64,000 nucleotides of DNA from JAAYAY01 sp964563135. GTDB taxonomy: Bacteria > Planctomycetota > Planctomycetia > Pirellulales > Thermoguttaceae. The stretch's first letter is position 1; every line of letters starts with the position of its first letter. Shown here piece after piece: positions 28,014-36,546 of this stretch. The stretch spans positions 14,449 through 78,448 of the forward strand of contig CAZLWV010000012.1 in NCBI GenBank assembly GCA_964563135.1, in the 5' to 3' direction. Below the pieces are notes generated by a model. The model saw only the letters and a program-made list of their open reading frames with translations, ran no database searches and was not told where the DNA came from. The position numbers and the translations under genes were made by a program.

Positions 28014-28379
28014 TTAGCGCCCGAGTTCCTTTTCCTCTTGGGACGCACACCGTACACACAGGGCCGCGTAGGGGATGGCCTCGAGACGGGACTTGGGGAT
28101 CATCGAGCCGCACCCCTCGCAGCGTCCGAAGCTACCATCCTTGATCCGTTCCAGGGCCCGGTCGATTTCGTCGAGAGCAGCCTGGTCGCTGCCGACGAGG
28201 CTCAAGGTGAGTTCCTGTTCGAAGTTGCCGCTGCCCAGTTCGGCCATGTCGTCCGGCATGTGCGGGGTGTTCTGGTCATTGTTCAGGGCGCTATCTTCCA
28301 TCCGTGTCATGTCGCCCTGGAGCCTTGCCCGCAAGGCCAGCAGTTTCTGCCGATGAAGTGTCAGATCCGGTTTCGCCAT
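28014..28379 (-). CDS. DksA/TraR family zinc-finger protein
   Basis: DksA-type proteins bind the secondary channel of RNA polymerase, in E. coli together with ppGpp. The 121-residue product has a helical N-terminal half (LRARLQGDMTRMEDSALNN, then LTLSLVGSDQAALDEIDRALERI) and the C4 zinc finger CEGCGSMIPKSRLEAIPYA...CVRC. It is shorter than E. coli DksA (151), as for many short family members, and the coiled-coil tip Asp pair is not clearly matched, so the precise role is uncertain. AAGG precedes the start. A dispersed repeat sits upstream at 28451. Confidence 0.85.
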   Translation of the reverse strand: MAKPDLTLHRQKLLALRARLQGDMTRMEDSALNNDQNTPHMPDDMAELGSGNFEQELTLSLVGSDQAALDEIDRALERIKDGSFGRCEGCGSMIPKSRLEAIPYAALCVRCASQEEKELGR

Positions 28380-28450
28380 TCCTTAGAATCCTTGGGTTCG
28401 ACAGGCCAGGAGCCGATCCGGGAGCGAAGGACTGGCAACAGCCGGCAACG

Positions 28451-28555
28451 ATCGACGCCTGCGCAGTCGATGCACGCGGGCGCCGGGCGGAAGCCCGGCC
28501 TGCTGCAGTCCGCCGTGGGGGGTGGCCACAAGCCGCTTCCATGCACACATCAACA
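28451..28555 (+). repeat. Dispersed intergenic repeat, third family, copy 2
   Basis: The copy shares with 45646-45750 the run ggcggaagcccggc, the right block tccatgcacacatca and the left block (gcctgcgcagtcgatgc against gcctcggcaggcaatgc). It sits upstream of the DksA-like gene. Confidence 0.65.
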
Positions 28556-28808
28556 AGCGATTCCGTGTGGTCGGGTGCCGCCACGGGCTCCTGGTTGTTT
28601 GCAGCGGTTTTCCGAGGCTTGCTTGTCCAATACTCGGTCCGATTGGCAGCGCCGAGGCGCCAAACGCCATTATAGCCGATCCCGGCCTGGTCGTCAGGCT
28701 GGTGTGGAAGGCAATTGGGGACATGCGTTTTGCCGAAGGGGGCGGGCCTTGACACGGCCGTATGCCGACATACGGGCAAATAGCTCCCGCAATCGTCCCA
28801 GGAGAGAA

Positions 28809-28850
28809 GATTAAGAGTAAGATTAAGATTAGGATTAAGAGTAAGATTAG
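28809..28850 (+). repeat. Hexamer tandem repeat (AGATTA-type)
   Basis: Seven consecutive hexamers read AGATTA, AGAGTA, AGATTA, AGATTA, GGATTA, AGAGTA, AGATTA. This is strikingly A+T-rich in a G+C-rich genome. It lies between the DksA-like gene and the sulfatase stop (28937), near their convergent/tandem boundary. Confidence 0.85.
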
Positions 28851-28936
28851 GAGGAAGAACACTTTATGGCCGGAGGCCGTGAACGGTTAACCCGCGTCAC
28901 ACGGCCTTGCAGGCAATGGGCGGCGCACGGACCACA

Positions 28937-30387
28937 TTATCTCGCTGCTTCTGCCTCTGCCGCCTTCTTGACCGCCTGCCAGGCTTCCTTCGTGTCGAGC
29001 GCCGCGCCCGGATCGCCTTGCGACGCCATCCAGCGATCGAGCTGAGCGCTCAGTCTGGCCTTGACCTCGGCGCAAGACGGGTCGTCCGCCAGGTTGGTCA
29101 TCTCGTAGGGATCCTCGGACGTGCGGTAGAGTTCTTCGGCCGGGCGCCGCATGTAGCGGTGGATGAGGCGGTAGGCCTGTTCGTTCTCGCCCGCCATGTA
29201 CATCCACCGGGCCCAGTAGGGGTTATGTTCCTCCACTCCCATAATATGGCGTTCGATGTAGGTGGCCTCCGGCGTCAGGTTGCGGATATAGCGGAACTGG
29301 CCGTCACAGACCGAGCGGATCGGGTAGGCGGGCCCCTCGGGCACGTTGTTGTGCATGGCGTAGGCATACTGCCGATGGGTGTTTTTTCGGCCCAGCAGTA
29401 CAGGAAGGAAGCTGCTTCCGTCGAAGTTTGCCGAGTCGACGATCCCGCCGGCGGCCTCGACGAGCGTGGGCAGCACGTCGGCATATTGGATGATCGCGTC
29501 CGTTCGCTTCCCCGGCGCGATCCTGCCGGGCCAACGAGCGACCATGCCGGTGTGCACCCCCGTATCCCAGTTCGTCCACTTGCACCCCGGGAACTGGGCT
29601 CCCTGCTCGGAGGTGAAAAGGACCAGCGTGTCGTTGGTGCGGCCCGTCGCCTCGAGGGTCGCCAGGACTTCGCCGACCTGAATGTCGAGATACTCGATCT
29701 CCGCCAGGTAGCGGGCGAAATCTTCACGGGTCCGCGGCAGGTCAGCGAGGTTGGGAGGGAGCTTCAGCGTCTTGCGGTCAAAGTGGCCAGGATCGCCGAC
29801 GGTCCAGACCACGTGGGGCACCACCAGGGCCACGACCAGGCAGAAGGGCTGGTTGGGATCGCGGCCCATGAACTCCCGGATGCCGGTCGGATCGTGTTCG
29901 GCGGTCGGGGCGACGCAGTTGCGCTGGTAACCCTCGACCATCTCGAAGGGGAAACTNNNNNNNNNNNNNNNNNNNNNNNNNNNNNNNNNNNNNGCGGCAC
30001 CAGGTGAGTCTTGCCGGCGATTCCCACCCGGTATCCCAGGTCGCCCAGCCAGTGGCAGGTGCTCCGGGTGCCGGGCCTTGCGGCGGAGTGGTTCCAGCAG
30101 GCGCCGCTTCGCATCGGGTAAAGACCGGTGTGCAGTTCGGTTCGGCAGGGCAGGCACATCGACATGGCCACGTAGGCGTGATCAAGGATCAGTCCTTCCG
30201 CCCCAAGCTGGTCCAGATGAGGCGTCTTGACGTTCTGCCCACCCCATAGAGGCAGGTCGCGTGCCGTGGCATCGTCGGCCATGATGATGAGGAAATTGGG
30301 CCTCTCCGCGGCCTGGGAGCAGGGCGTCATGCCGTGGAGGAGAATTGCCAGAAGCATGGGAAACGACATGAGCTTGGGCAGAAGCAT
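28937..30387 (-). CDS. Sulfatase (formylglycine type), split by an assembly gap
   Basis: The enzyme should remove sulfate esters from a secreted substrate such as a polysaccharide. It has a signal peptide (residues 1-27, ending CSQAA), the metal-binding start RPNFLIIMADDATARD, and the modification motif C78-L-P-C-R, where Cys 78 becomes formylglycine. After the 37-N gap (29957-29993) the sequence resumes with PFCLVVALVVPHVVW, LVLFTSEQGAQFPGCKW and the C-terminal DPYEMTNLADD. The frames before and after the gap differ, so the gap size is wrong; I treat this as one gene. The ATG at 30387 follows GGAG. The usual HD of the DNG/H site is replaced by EQG in SEQGAQ, a moderately unusual variant. No formylglycine-generating enzyme gene is in the window. 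Confidence 0.88.
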
Positions 30388-30494
30388 GCGGAGGCTCCGG
30401 CGGAGGGAGGAGGGCTCATCTTCTGAGCCATTTCTAGCACACACGCCCGTGTGCGGCAACGTTCAGAATCGACGCGATGACCGTAGAGGCCGGT

Positions 30495-31622
30495 TCAGCA
30501 GATTCTGCGGCCGGTCTCGATCGAAAGGACGCGAGCCTCCAGCGCGGGCCCTCTCTCCACCGAGAGGATTCGGTTCAGGTTGTCACGGGCGTCGGAGTAA
30601 CCGGGAACCAGTTGCAGGGCGCAGCGGAAGGCGTTGGCCGCGTCTTCCCAGTGTTGTTGCCTCGCCAGAACGTTTCCAAGATTGTTCCATGCCTCGGCAT
30701 AGGAGGGATCTCGGTCGAGGGCGGCCCGGTAGCTGGCCGCGGACTGGTCGATCTGGCCCAGTCCGAAGAGGACATTCCCCAGGTTGAACCGCAGCACCGG
30801 GTCGTCCGGATCCCGCTGGATTGCCTGGCGATACACGTCGGCTGCCCGATCGAGGCAGCCGGCATCTTCCAACGCCAGGGCTTCGTCGAAGAGCGCTTCG
30901 GCATCGTCGGCGGTCTGGGGTATCAGGATCGTCTCGCAGGGGTCGTCGGAGTGGAAGTCGAAGCGAAGCTGGCCGTTCAGTTCGACGAGGTTTCTGCCCA
31001 TTCGAACCAGAAGCCGCCCGTCGTGCTGGAGACTATCCAATTGAGAGAAAGGCAGCTCGCGGTCCGGCAGGCAGGCCTGCACCTGCTCCATTCCATCGCG
31101 GATCTCGGAGAGCTTTGCTCCTTTGGAGAGGAGATCGCAAAGTTTCCTGGCGTCGGATACCTTATGGAAGTCGAAGAACGGAAAGCGGTGGATGGTCCTG
31201 GCCGGCTGGAGGATCCCGAGCCGGAGCCAGCGGCGGAGGCGGGGAGCGGGAATGCCGAGCGCGGCCGAAACCTCGGCCATGGTCAATTGGCCGTGGAGCT
31301 GGCGGTCGTGCTGGAGGAGGCCGACGAGCTTGAGAAACTCGTTTTCATCAAGGAACTCGATTGGGTAGCCCAACGCGCGGAGCGATCTTGCTCGCCGGAA
31401 CGCGGCCGACGGGGACCCGTCATGCATCGTCGGCCAGCCGTCGCCTCCCACCACCAGGATTGCTGAACCGCGGGGCAGGCGATGGATGCACTGCCCTCCG
31501 CACGCCTCGACGACCTGCCTGATTTCGGTGTGGGTCATCGACACGAAACGGCCGGTGACGCAGACCCGCTTGTCGCGCAGACACTGCCGATGGTCAATGT
31601 CGGGTTGTTTTCGTTCGGTCAT
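30495..31622 (-). CDS. BRCT / MerR-HTH / TPR fusion protein
   Basis: The 375-residue product has three parts. Residues 14-105 look like a BRCT domain (DKRVCVTGRFVSMTHTEIRQ, then VEACGGQCIHRLPRGSAILVVG), typical of DNA-repair proteins. Residues 113-170 are a MerR-like winged helix (LTMAEVSAALGIPAPRLRRW, then HRFPFFDFHKVSDARKLCDL). Residues 275-365 contain TPR units (DPVLRFNLGNVLFGLGQID; AEAWNNLGNVLARQQHWED). It lies 86 bases downstream of the DNA-ligase gene, the fifth member of a unidirectional cluster. The combination suggests a DNA-end or damage-linked regulator or scaffold; this is inference. The start at 31622 is chosen on a GGAAAG ribosome-like site. Confidence 0.85.
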   Translation of the reverse strand: MTERKQPDIDHRQCLRDKRVCVTGRFVSMTHTEIRQVVEACGGQCIHRLPRGSAILVVGGDGWPTMHDGSPSAAFRRARSLRALGYPIEFLDENEFLKLVGLLQHDRQLHGQLTMAEVSAALGIPAPRLRRWLRLGILQPARTIHRFPFFDFHKVSDARKLCDLLSKGAKLSEIRDGMEQVQACLPDRELPFSQLDSLQHDGRLLVRMGRNLVELNGQLRFDFHSDDPCETILIPQTADDAEALFDEALALEDAGCLDRAADVYRQAIQRDPDDPVLRFNLGNVLFGLGQIDQSAASYRAALDRDPSYAEAWNNLGNVLARQQHWEDAANAFRCALQLVPGYSDARDNLNRILSVERGPALEARVLSIETGRRIC

Positions 31623-31708
31623 GCTCTTTCCGTCAACTCCGGCACGTCCCCCTGTCGCGTTCAACCAGTCCGGCGGCGACTCAGCAACGGGCGCCGGATA
31701 CCGGCGCA

Positions 31709-33343
31709 TCAGCCAGTCTTCTTTCGCGTAGACTTCTTTGTGGTGCGTTCCGAAGGGGTCATGGTTGTGGCCGGTTCCTTCTTCTTGGCGGGCGCCGTCT
31801 TTTTCGCAGCAGCCTTCCCGGGAGAGGCCTTCTTCTCCTCTGCCGGGGATTCGACCTCAGAGGCAGACTTCTGTTCGGCCGCCTCCACGGGGTTCCAGCC
31901 CTGCTTGACATTGGCCGCCTTCATGTCGTTCCAGAGAGTATCGATCTGTTCGCGTGAACTCGATACCCGGATCTCGCGAGCCAGCGGTGCCTTGCGATTG
32001 GGGCTGAAGTCGGTGTAGTGGACCACGTAGGCGGGAAATTCCCCAATTTCCGACTCCTTGTTCGTCTTCCACATAACGAACTTTCGGACCATGGTTTCGC
32101 CCTTGAGCTGCTTGGTATAGACCTCGCGCCGAAGGAGGTCGCTCTTGGGCAGGGCAATATCGCGGGCGCTGCGGTCGGCCTGCGGAACCTCGACGAGATC
32201 CGTCACCTGGTCGATCCGCACATCGGCAACGTGGACCGACTTGTCCGGGCGGCGGCGGATGAACTGCGGCGAGATCACCGAAACCAGCGGCATCCGGCGA
32301 ACCGTATGGTAAACCTCCTCGTTCCAGTCGAGCACCATCCGGCTGATCGGGCCGCCGCTGGTCGTCTCGGAAACAAGATCCAGACAGCTCACCTCGATGA
32401 CCCACTCGGGCCTGACCATCTGATAGGCCACATGCTCGGCATTCACCTCGGCGTACTGGCTTCCGACGACCATGTCTTTGAGTTGCCCCAGCATCTGGCG
32501 CCGGTCGTCGTCGCTGAACCCGCCCCCCACACGCGACAGCACCTGGAGGGTCCCGTCGTGCCGCATGACCGCCACCAGGAGATCGTGGAGCATGCCTTGC
32601 CGCTCGTCGGTTGATTCGGCGAAGCCGATCACCGCCACATCGAGCGTGTGCCGCGGTTTCACCTTGAAGACGCCGGCTGTTTCGCTGCGGACCACGAGAC
32701 CTTCGGCATTCTCTTTCTCCACCCACTGGTCAAACAGCTTCTCGACCTCGAGCAGGCTCTTCGCTTCCACCGACTCCACGGGACGAACGGTCTGGCCGCC
32801 GGCGAACCAAGCCTCGATCTTCTGCCACGATTGGCTGAAGGTCTGACTCGGCTGGCCGTCGAGCGACAGCAGGTCGAAGGGCGCAAATCGCAAACGCCTG
32901 AGGTCGTCGACCGACTCGGGGCGACGCGTCACAGAAATCACATCGTGAACCCGGGTGCGTTTCCCGTCGGGCCGGGCCGTGTAGAGCTCGCCGGCAATCA
33001 AGGCTTCCTTCACGCCGGCCTGGGCCAGCCGCCCGGCGGCCTCGTCCATCCAGGGCATTCCTACCCGCACCGTGCCGCCGGGGTTCAGCGTGAAAATGTC
33101 GCCATCGCGATAGACCAGGACCGTGAACTCGCCGTCGATTTTCCGGCTGACGTGATACGATGCCTGAGGGAGCCGTTCCCGCATACTCCTCTTGTCGAGC
33201 GGGATCATCCGGGAACTCGATAGTCGCCGGTAGTCCTGCACACGCGAGTGCAGGGCAGGATCGCGGACAGCGCTGGCGGGCGCAACGCCATAGCCGGCCA
33301 TGCGAAGTTCTACACGCGAGTTGTCGAGGAGATCGGTCTTCAT
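31709..33343 (-). CDS. ATP-dependent DNA ligase
   Basis: The 544-residue protein shows the ligase core: nucleotidyl lysine Lys 68 in SRKIDGEF (motif I), AGELYTARPDGK, AEGLVVRS (motif IV) and KVKPRHTLDVAVIGF (motif V), followed by an OB-fold-like region. It would seal nicks using ATP, forming enzyme-AMP. The C-terminal 60 residues are Lys/Ala/Thr-rich and histone-like, likely to bind DNA. It is about the size of a minimal ligase with an extra C-terminal domain, and does not look like LigD. Its ATG overlaps the stop of the upstream gene by four bases (33340-33343), showing translational coupling. GGGAGG precedes the start. Replicative NAD-dependent ligase is presumably elsewhere. Confidence 0.9.
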   Translation of the reverse strand: MKTDLLDNSRVELRMAGYGVAPASAVRDPALHSRVQDYRRLSSSRMIPLDKRSMRERLPQASYHVSRKIDGEFTVLVYRDGDIFTLNPGGTVRVGMPWMDEAAGRLAQAGVKEALIAGELYTARPDGKRTRVHDVISVTRRPESVDDLRRLRFAPFDLLSLDGQPSQTFSQSWQKIEAWFAGGQTVRPVESVEAKSLLEVEKLFDQWVEKENAEGLVVRSETAGVFKVKPRHTLDVAVIGFAESTDERQGMLHDLLVAVMRHDGTLQVLSRVGGGFSDDDRRQMLGQLKDMVVGSQYAEVNAEHVAYQMVRPEWVIEVSCLDLVSETTSGGPISRMVLDWNEEVYHTVRRMPLVSVISPQFIRRRPDKSVHVADVRIDQVTDLVEVPQADRSARDIALPKSDLLRREVYTKQLKGETMVRKFVMWKTNKESEIGEFPAYVVHYTDFSPNRKAPLAREIRVSSSREQIDTLWNDMKAANVKQGWNPVEAAEQKSASEVESPAEEKKASPGKAAAKKTAPAKKKEPATTMTPSERTTKKSTRKKTG

Positions 33344-34065
33344 GCCTCGGCCCTCCCGTTCTCCGTCGGGCTCGGGGCTTTGAGCTCCATGTTGGAAAGG
33401 TGGAGAAGGAGGCAGTATTTCTGCCCGTCGGTGCGGCCTTCGAGAAACCCGCGATAGGCGCTGCCGCCCCGCCGGAGGATCAGCGGCTGATTGGATTTGG
33501 GGCCGGCGCCCAGAAGCATCAGGCTGTCGCGTTGCTCGAGCTCCCTGGCCATTGCGTAAAGAAAGTCGTACGTCAGCCCGTTCACATGCCGCAGTTGCAG
33601 TTTTCGGGAGAAGACGAATTTCCGGACGGCGTCTTGCTTCTTGATGTAGACGCCGGACCACTTCAGCGGCGTGTCGCTTGTCACGTTGGCCTGGGGCGTT
33701 TGTTGGGGGCGACGCTGGCGCTCGCTGCCATCGGGATTCCGGAGGATCTCCCACTTCTGAACACCGTGAACGATCTGCCCATCGGGGTCGACGTAGACTC
33801 GCGAGGTTTCGCGGAGGAATCTCCCCGACGACTCCAGATCGATTTCCGGGTCCCCATGGATGAGCAGGTCGGTGATCTTGTCCAACGCGCCGTGCTCTCT
33901 GGCGAGGGCGTCGATGTCGCGGTGGATGGGTGTTTTGAGGACTCGCACGCCGGTCGCCTGGCGCCCGTCCTGGTCGACCCAGCGGACCTGCCGGCGAGGC
34001 CGGATGCTCTCGGCCGCGACAACCGCATCGCGGCCGGCGGCGTTGGAGATGTTGATTTCACTCAT
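33340..34065 (-). CDS. Unknown protein coupled to the DNA ligase
   Basis: The 241-residue product has no recognised family. It contains LKWSGVYIKKQDAVRKFVFSR, LTYDFLYAMARELEQRDSLML and LLGAGPKSNQPLIL, a dense mixture of basic and aromatic residues. No signal peptide is present. Its stop overlaps the ligase start by four bases, so translation is coupled and the partners are likely functional ones. GGAG precedes the ATG at 34065. The first 20 codons of the longer open frame are ignored because the site decides the start. Confidence 0.75.
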   Translation of the reverse strand: MSEINISNAAGRDAVVAAESIRPRRQVRWVDQDGRQATGVRVLKTPIHRDIDALAREHGALDKITDLLIHGDPEIDLESSGRFLRETSRVYVDPDGQIVHGVQKWEILRNPDGSERQRRPQQTPQANVTSDTPLKWSGVYIKKQDAVRKFVFSRKLQLRHVNGLTYDFLYAMARELEQRDSLMLLGAGPKSNQPLILRRGGSAYRGFLEGRTDGQKYCLLLHLSNMELKAPSPTENGRAEA

Positions 34066-34255
34066 CGCGGCACTCCGCTCCAACGAAGGGACGGCCAAAA
34101 AACAGGCCTCTTTGTTCTGTACCACTAACCTCAAAGATGGTGAAGTGTTTCACATAGATTCGCGACCATCGGGAGCAGACCATCTCAGTTCGAGCGGTAG
34201 CTCGCGACCAACCTTCGGTCGGTGCCCGCTGGCGGCCCTGCCGCCCCGTGATCTG

Positions 34256-34867
34256 TCATATCATGTCGAAATCCATCATATCCTCGACGTCGACTGCCCC
34301 ATCCTCCTCCGCCGGGACCGCAGCCTGCTGAAGCCCCACATACTCGGCACGGGTGGGATTGCCGATTGCCAGGTAGAGGTTCCCGTCGTGGCCGGCAAGT
34401 AGAAACCCCGCATCGGCTTCCAGGCCGCCGCGGTAACTGTAGGGGAACTTGAAGATGGCGCCTCCTCGCAGCAGGTCGGCCAACTCCGCCGGGGCGCCGG
34501 CGGTGCGTACCAGGTAAAGGTTGTGGATGCAGTGTTCCAGATAGTGCTCCGTGGACGCCTTTTCCATGAGCGGCACAGGGGCGCTGTAGGACGACGCAAC
34601 AGGCTCGATCCGGTTGCCATCGGTGTCGACCGGTGTGAGATCCGACCTGTCGCGCCATGTTCCGTCGGGAGCGAGTTGTCCAAGAGCTACGCCGCCGGGA
34701 CCGGCAAGCGTTCGTCCGTCGTCGGCAAGCGTTACCAACTGGCATTTGCGATTGCGGTCGTCGAGCGCTTCGACCTCCTTGAATCCGTAGAGTCTGCTGC
34801 GGTCGATCTTTTCCAGGTCGAAGGAGACTTCCTCCCCGGCAAATGAGAAGACGAGCGGTTTTGGCAT
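34256..34867 (-). CDS. Unknown protein of the ligase cluster (203 residues)
   Basis: The product starts PKPLVFSFAGEEVSFDLEKI and then DRSRLYGFKEVEALDDRNRKC. The middle (LEHCIHNLYLVRTAGAPAELADLLRGGAIF) and an acidic C-terminus (AEEDGAVDVEDMMDFDM) follow. No family is recognised and no signal peptide or membrane segment is visible, so it is cytoplasmic. It precedes the 241-residue gene by 190 bases on the same strand. The start at 34867 is not decided by a strong ribosome site. Confidence 0.65.
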   Translation of the reverse strand: MPKPLVFSFAGEEVSFDLEKIDRSRLYGFKEVEALDDRNRKCQLVTLADDGRTLAGPGGVALGQLAPDGTWRDRSDLTPVDTDGNRIEPVASSYSAPVPLMEKASTEHYLEHCIHNLYLVRTAGAPAELADLLRGGAIFKFPYSYRGGLEADAGFLLAGHDGNLYLAIGNPTRAEYVGLQQAAVPAEEDGAVDVEDMMDFDMI

Positions 34868-34923
34868 TTCGTTGTCTCGCTTCGATGGATAAAGAACCGG
34901 CAACCGCCGCGCGGACTGCCGCG

Positions 34924-35502
34924 TCAGGCGAGGCGTTTGTCTTCCAGGGGTTTTCGTCTCTGGTCGCGACGGCTGGGGGCCATCTTCCCGGGCATGTCGC
35001 CAGCCGCCTCCGCGATCCTCAGATACCGCGCCCCAAGTTGTTCCACTTGCCTGCGGCAGAGTCGTTCCACCTCGAGTTCCACCAGCGGCCGGCTCCAGAG
35101 GTCGTCCACCTCGCTCGTCTGTTCGGCCAGGTCTTCGCGAACCGCCAGGTCGAGGTAAGCGCAGGCCCAGAGCGAGAGGGCCTGCCGGTGCCGGCTTTTA
35201 TTCCAGTAACGTGTGATCGGATCCTTCAGCCGCAGAAGCTCTTTTCGCGGTTCGTCCGACCGGACGAAATAGGAGAGCATATCGCGAACGTAATCGCTGA
35301 GCACGTCGCAATCGACCGAATCGTCCACCCAGCACCGGCCGTCGCAGCACGCGACCCAGCCGGTCGCGCAGGCTGCGGCAACCACGTCATCCATGTTCAT
35401 TTGCTGGTCGAGCTTGAAACCGAGAATCGCGTTGCTGGCGCCCGCCTTTCGCAACGTCACCCAGTGGTGCTCGAGCTCGATGAGGAGCGGGGAGAGTATC
35501 AT
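34924..35502 (-). CDS. Unknown protein of the ligase cluster (192 residues)
   Basis: The product is mainly helical, with MILSPLLIELEHHWVTLRKA at the start and a Cys-containing patch (ACATGWVACCDGRCWVDDSVDCDV). A charged end (RRDQRRKPLEDKRLA) follows. No catalytic motif is recognised. It lies 56 bases upstream of the 203-residue gene and 27 bases downstream of the 191-residue gene on the same strand, so this is one tight operon. Confidence 0.65.
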   Translation of the reverse strand: MILSPLLIELEHHWVTLRKAGASNAILGFKLDQQMNMDDVVAAACATGWVACCDGRCWVDDSVDCDVLSDYVRDMLSYFVRSDEPRKELLRLKDPITRYWNKSRHRQALSLWACAYLDLAVREDLAEQTSEVDDLWSRPLVELEVERLCRRQVEQLGARYLRIAEAAGDMPGKMAPSRRDQRRKPLEDKRLA

Positions 35503-35529
35503 GGCATCCCGTTCTGTGTCAAAGAGTCT

Positions 35530-36105
35530 TCAGCCCTGCTTGCGTCTCGGTTCCTTCTCGCTCCGCGCACGGGCGCTGGGCGCCATCCTCCACCCCTGAG
35601 CATCGGAGCCGGCTGGCCCGGCCTGGCCTGGGCCGGGGAAATAGAGGGGACTGCTGCGCCCCACATCCGCTCGGTGGCCGGCATCGGTGCACATCTCTTC
35701 GAGCAACTCCCGGTTCTTTTCGACCGCCTCCCAAACGGCATGAAGTTGCTGCTGCTCCAAAGTAATAACTTCCCCCCAGTCGTCGAAATACCGGACCTCA
35801 ACCACTTCCACATCCACAATTCGAGCGCAGCCCCCGGAACTGGGTGTGACCCGGTCACCGGGGCAGTAGTCTTCCCACTCGTAGTGCAGGAGCACATCGA
35901 TCTGGCAACCGCCGGCGTCCTGGACTGTCCATGGGACCGTTTTCTCGCCAGGTGCAGGCAACCGCTGGCCTGCCTGCCGCAACACGCCCTGTGCCGCCTG
36001 CAAGGCCGCGAGAATCTCTGGCGGGCAGTTCGCCATCGACTCCGCCACCGGCAATGCCGCACGGATCTTGTCGGCCAGGACCTGGAGGTCGGGTCGTAGC
36101 ATCAC
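35530..36105 (-). CDS. Unknown protein, first gene of the ligase cluster (191 residues)
   Basis: The product has a helical start (MLRPDLQVLADKIRAALPVAESMA), then a strand-rich middle (QIDVLLHYEWEDYCPGDRVTP; IVDVEVVEVRYFDDWGEVITL) and a basic, Pro/Gly-rich end. No family is recognised. It is the first gene of the cluster in transcription order; the sequence upstream (36106-36546) should hold the promoter, but I see no consensus. Function unknown; the context suggests DNA repair or a mobile module. Confidence 0.65.
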   Translation of the reverse strand: MMLRPDLQVLADKIRAALPVAESMANCPPEILAALQAAQGVLRQAGQRLPAPGEKTVPWTVQDAGGCQIDVLLHYEWEDYCPGDRVTPSSGGCARIVDVEVVEVRYFDDWGEVITLEQQQLHAVWEAVEKNRELLEEMCTDAGHRADVGRSSPLYFPGPGQAGPAGSDAQGWRMAPSARARSEKEPRRKQG

Positions 36106-36546
36106 GGCCGTCTCTGGTCTTGAGGGGAAAGGAGGAGAAGAAATCGCGGCGCACCGATAGCACTGCTAGCACCGCCACCTTCCCCCAAGAATAGTTGCCA
36201 TGAGCGAGGGATCAAGTCCGCCTGCCGGGTGGTGTCGGGCTGAGAATCCAGTCCAGAGCTCTGCCAAGCCTTGGTTTTTGGTTGGCCCAACGGCTGGAGT
36301 CCAACCTTGAGGCGTTTTCTTGGGTGCTGGAGCGTGGACTCCAACGATCCGCAAACCCAGCTTTAAGAGTTGACAGCGGACCAGAGCCGAGTGGGCCCCC
36401 TCACGGGCGGAGGCCAAGCTACTGCTGGCTCGGACAGCGAGGGCGTTGGAGAAGTGCGGTCGGGCCAGGTCGTTGTCGAGCCCGCTGTCGGGCGCGGCGG
36501 TTTCGAAAAACCCGGCATTACAACCCCGCGCGGCGGCACGGGCCTG
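36106..36546. other. Intergenic region upstream of the ligase cluster
   Basis: About 441 bases between the start of the cluster and the end of the sugar transporter gene. It includes a repeated tggagtcca / tggactcca motif (36293-36345) that could pair, but no identified promoter. Confidence 0.4.

Noticed and set aside
28937..30387. Sulfatase as two separate genes
   Set aside because: The frames meet at a 37-N gap and carry complementary halves of the family.
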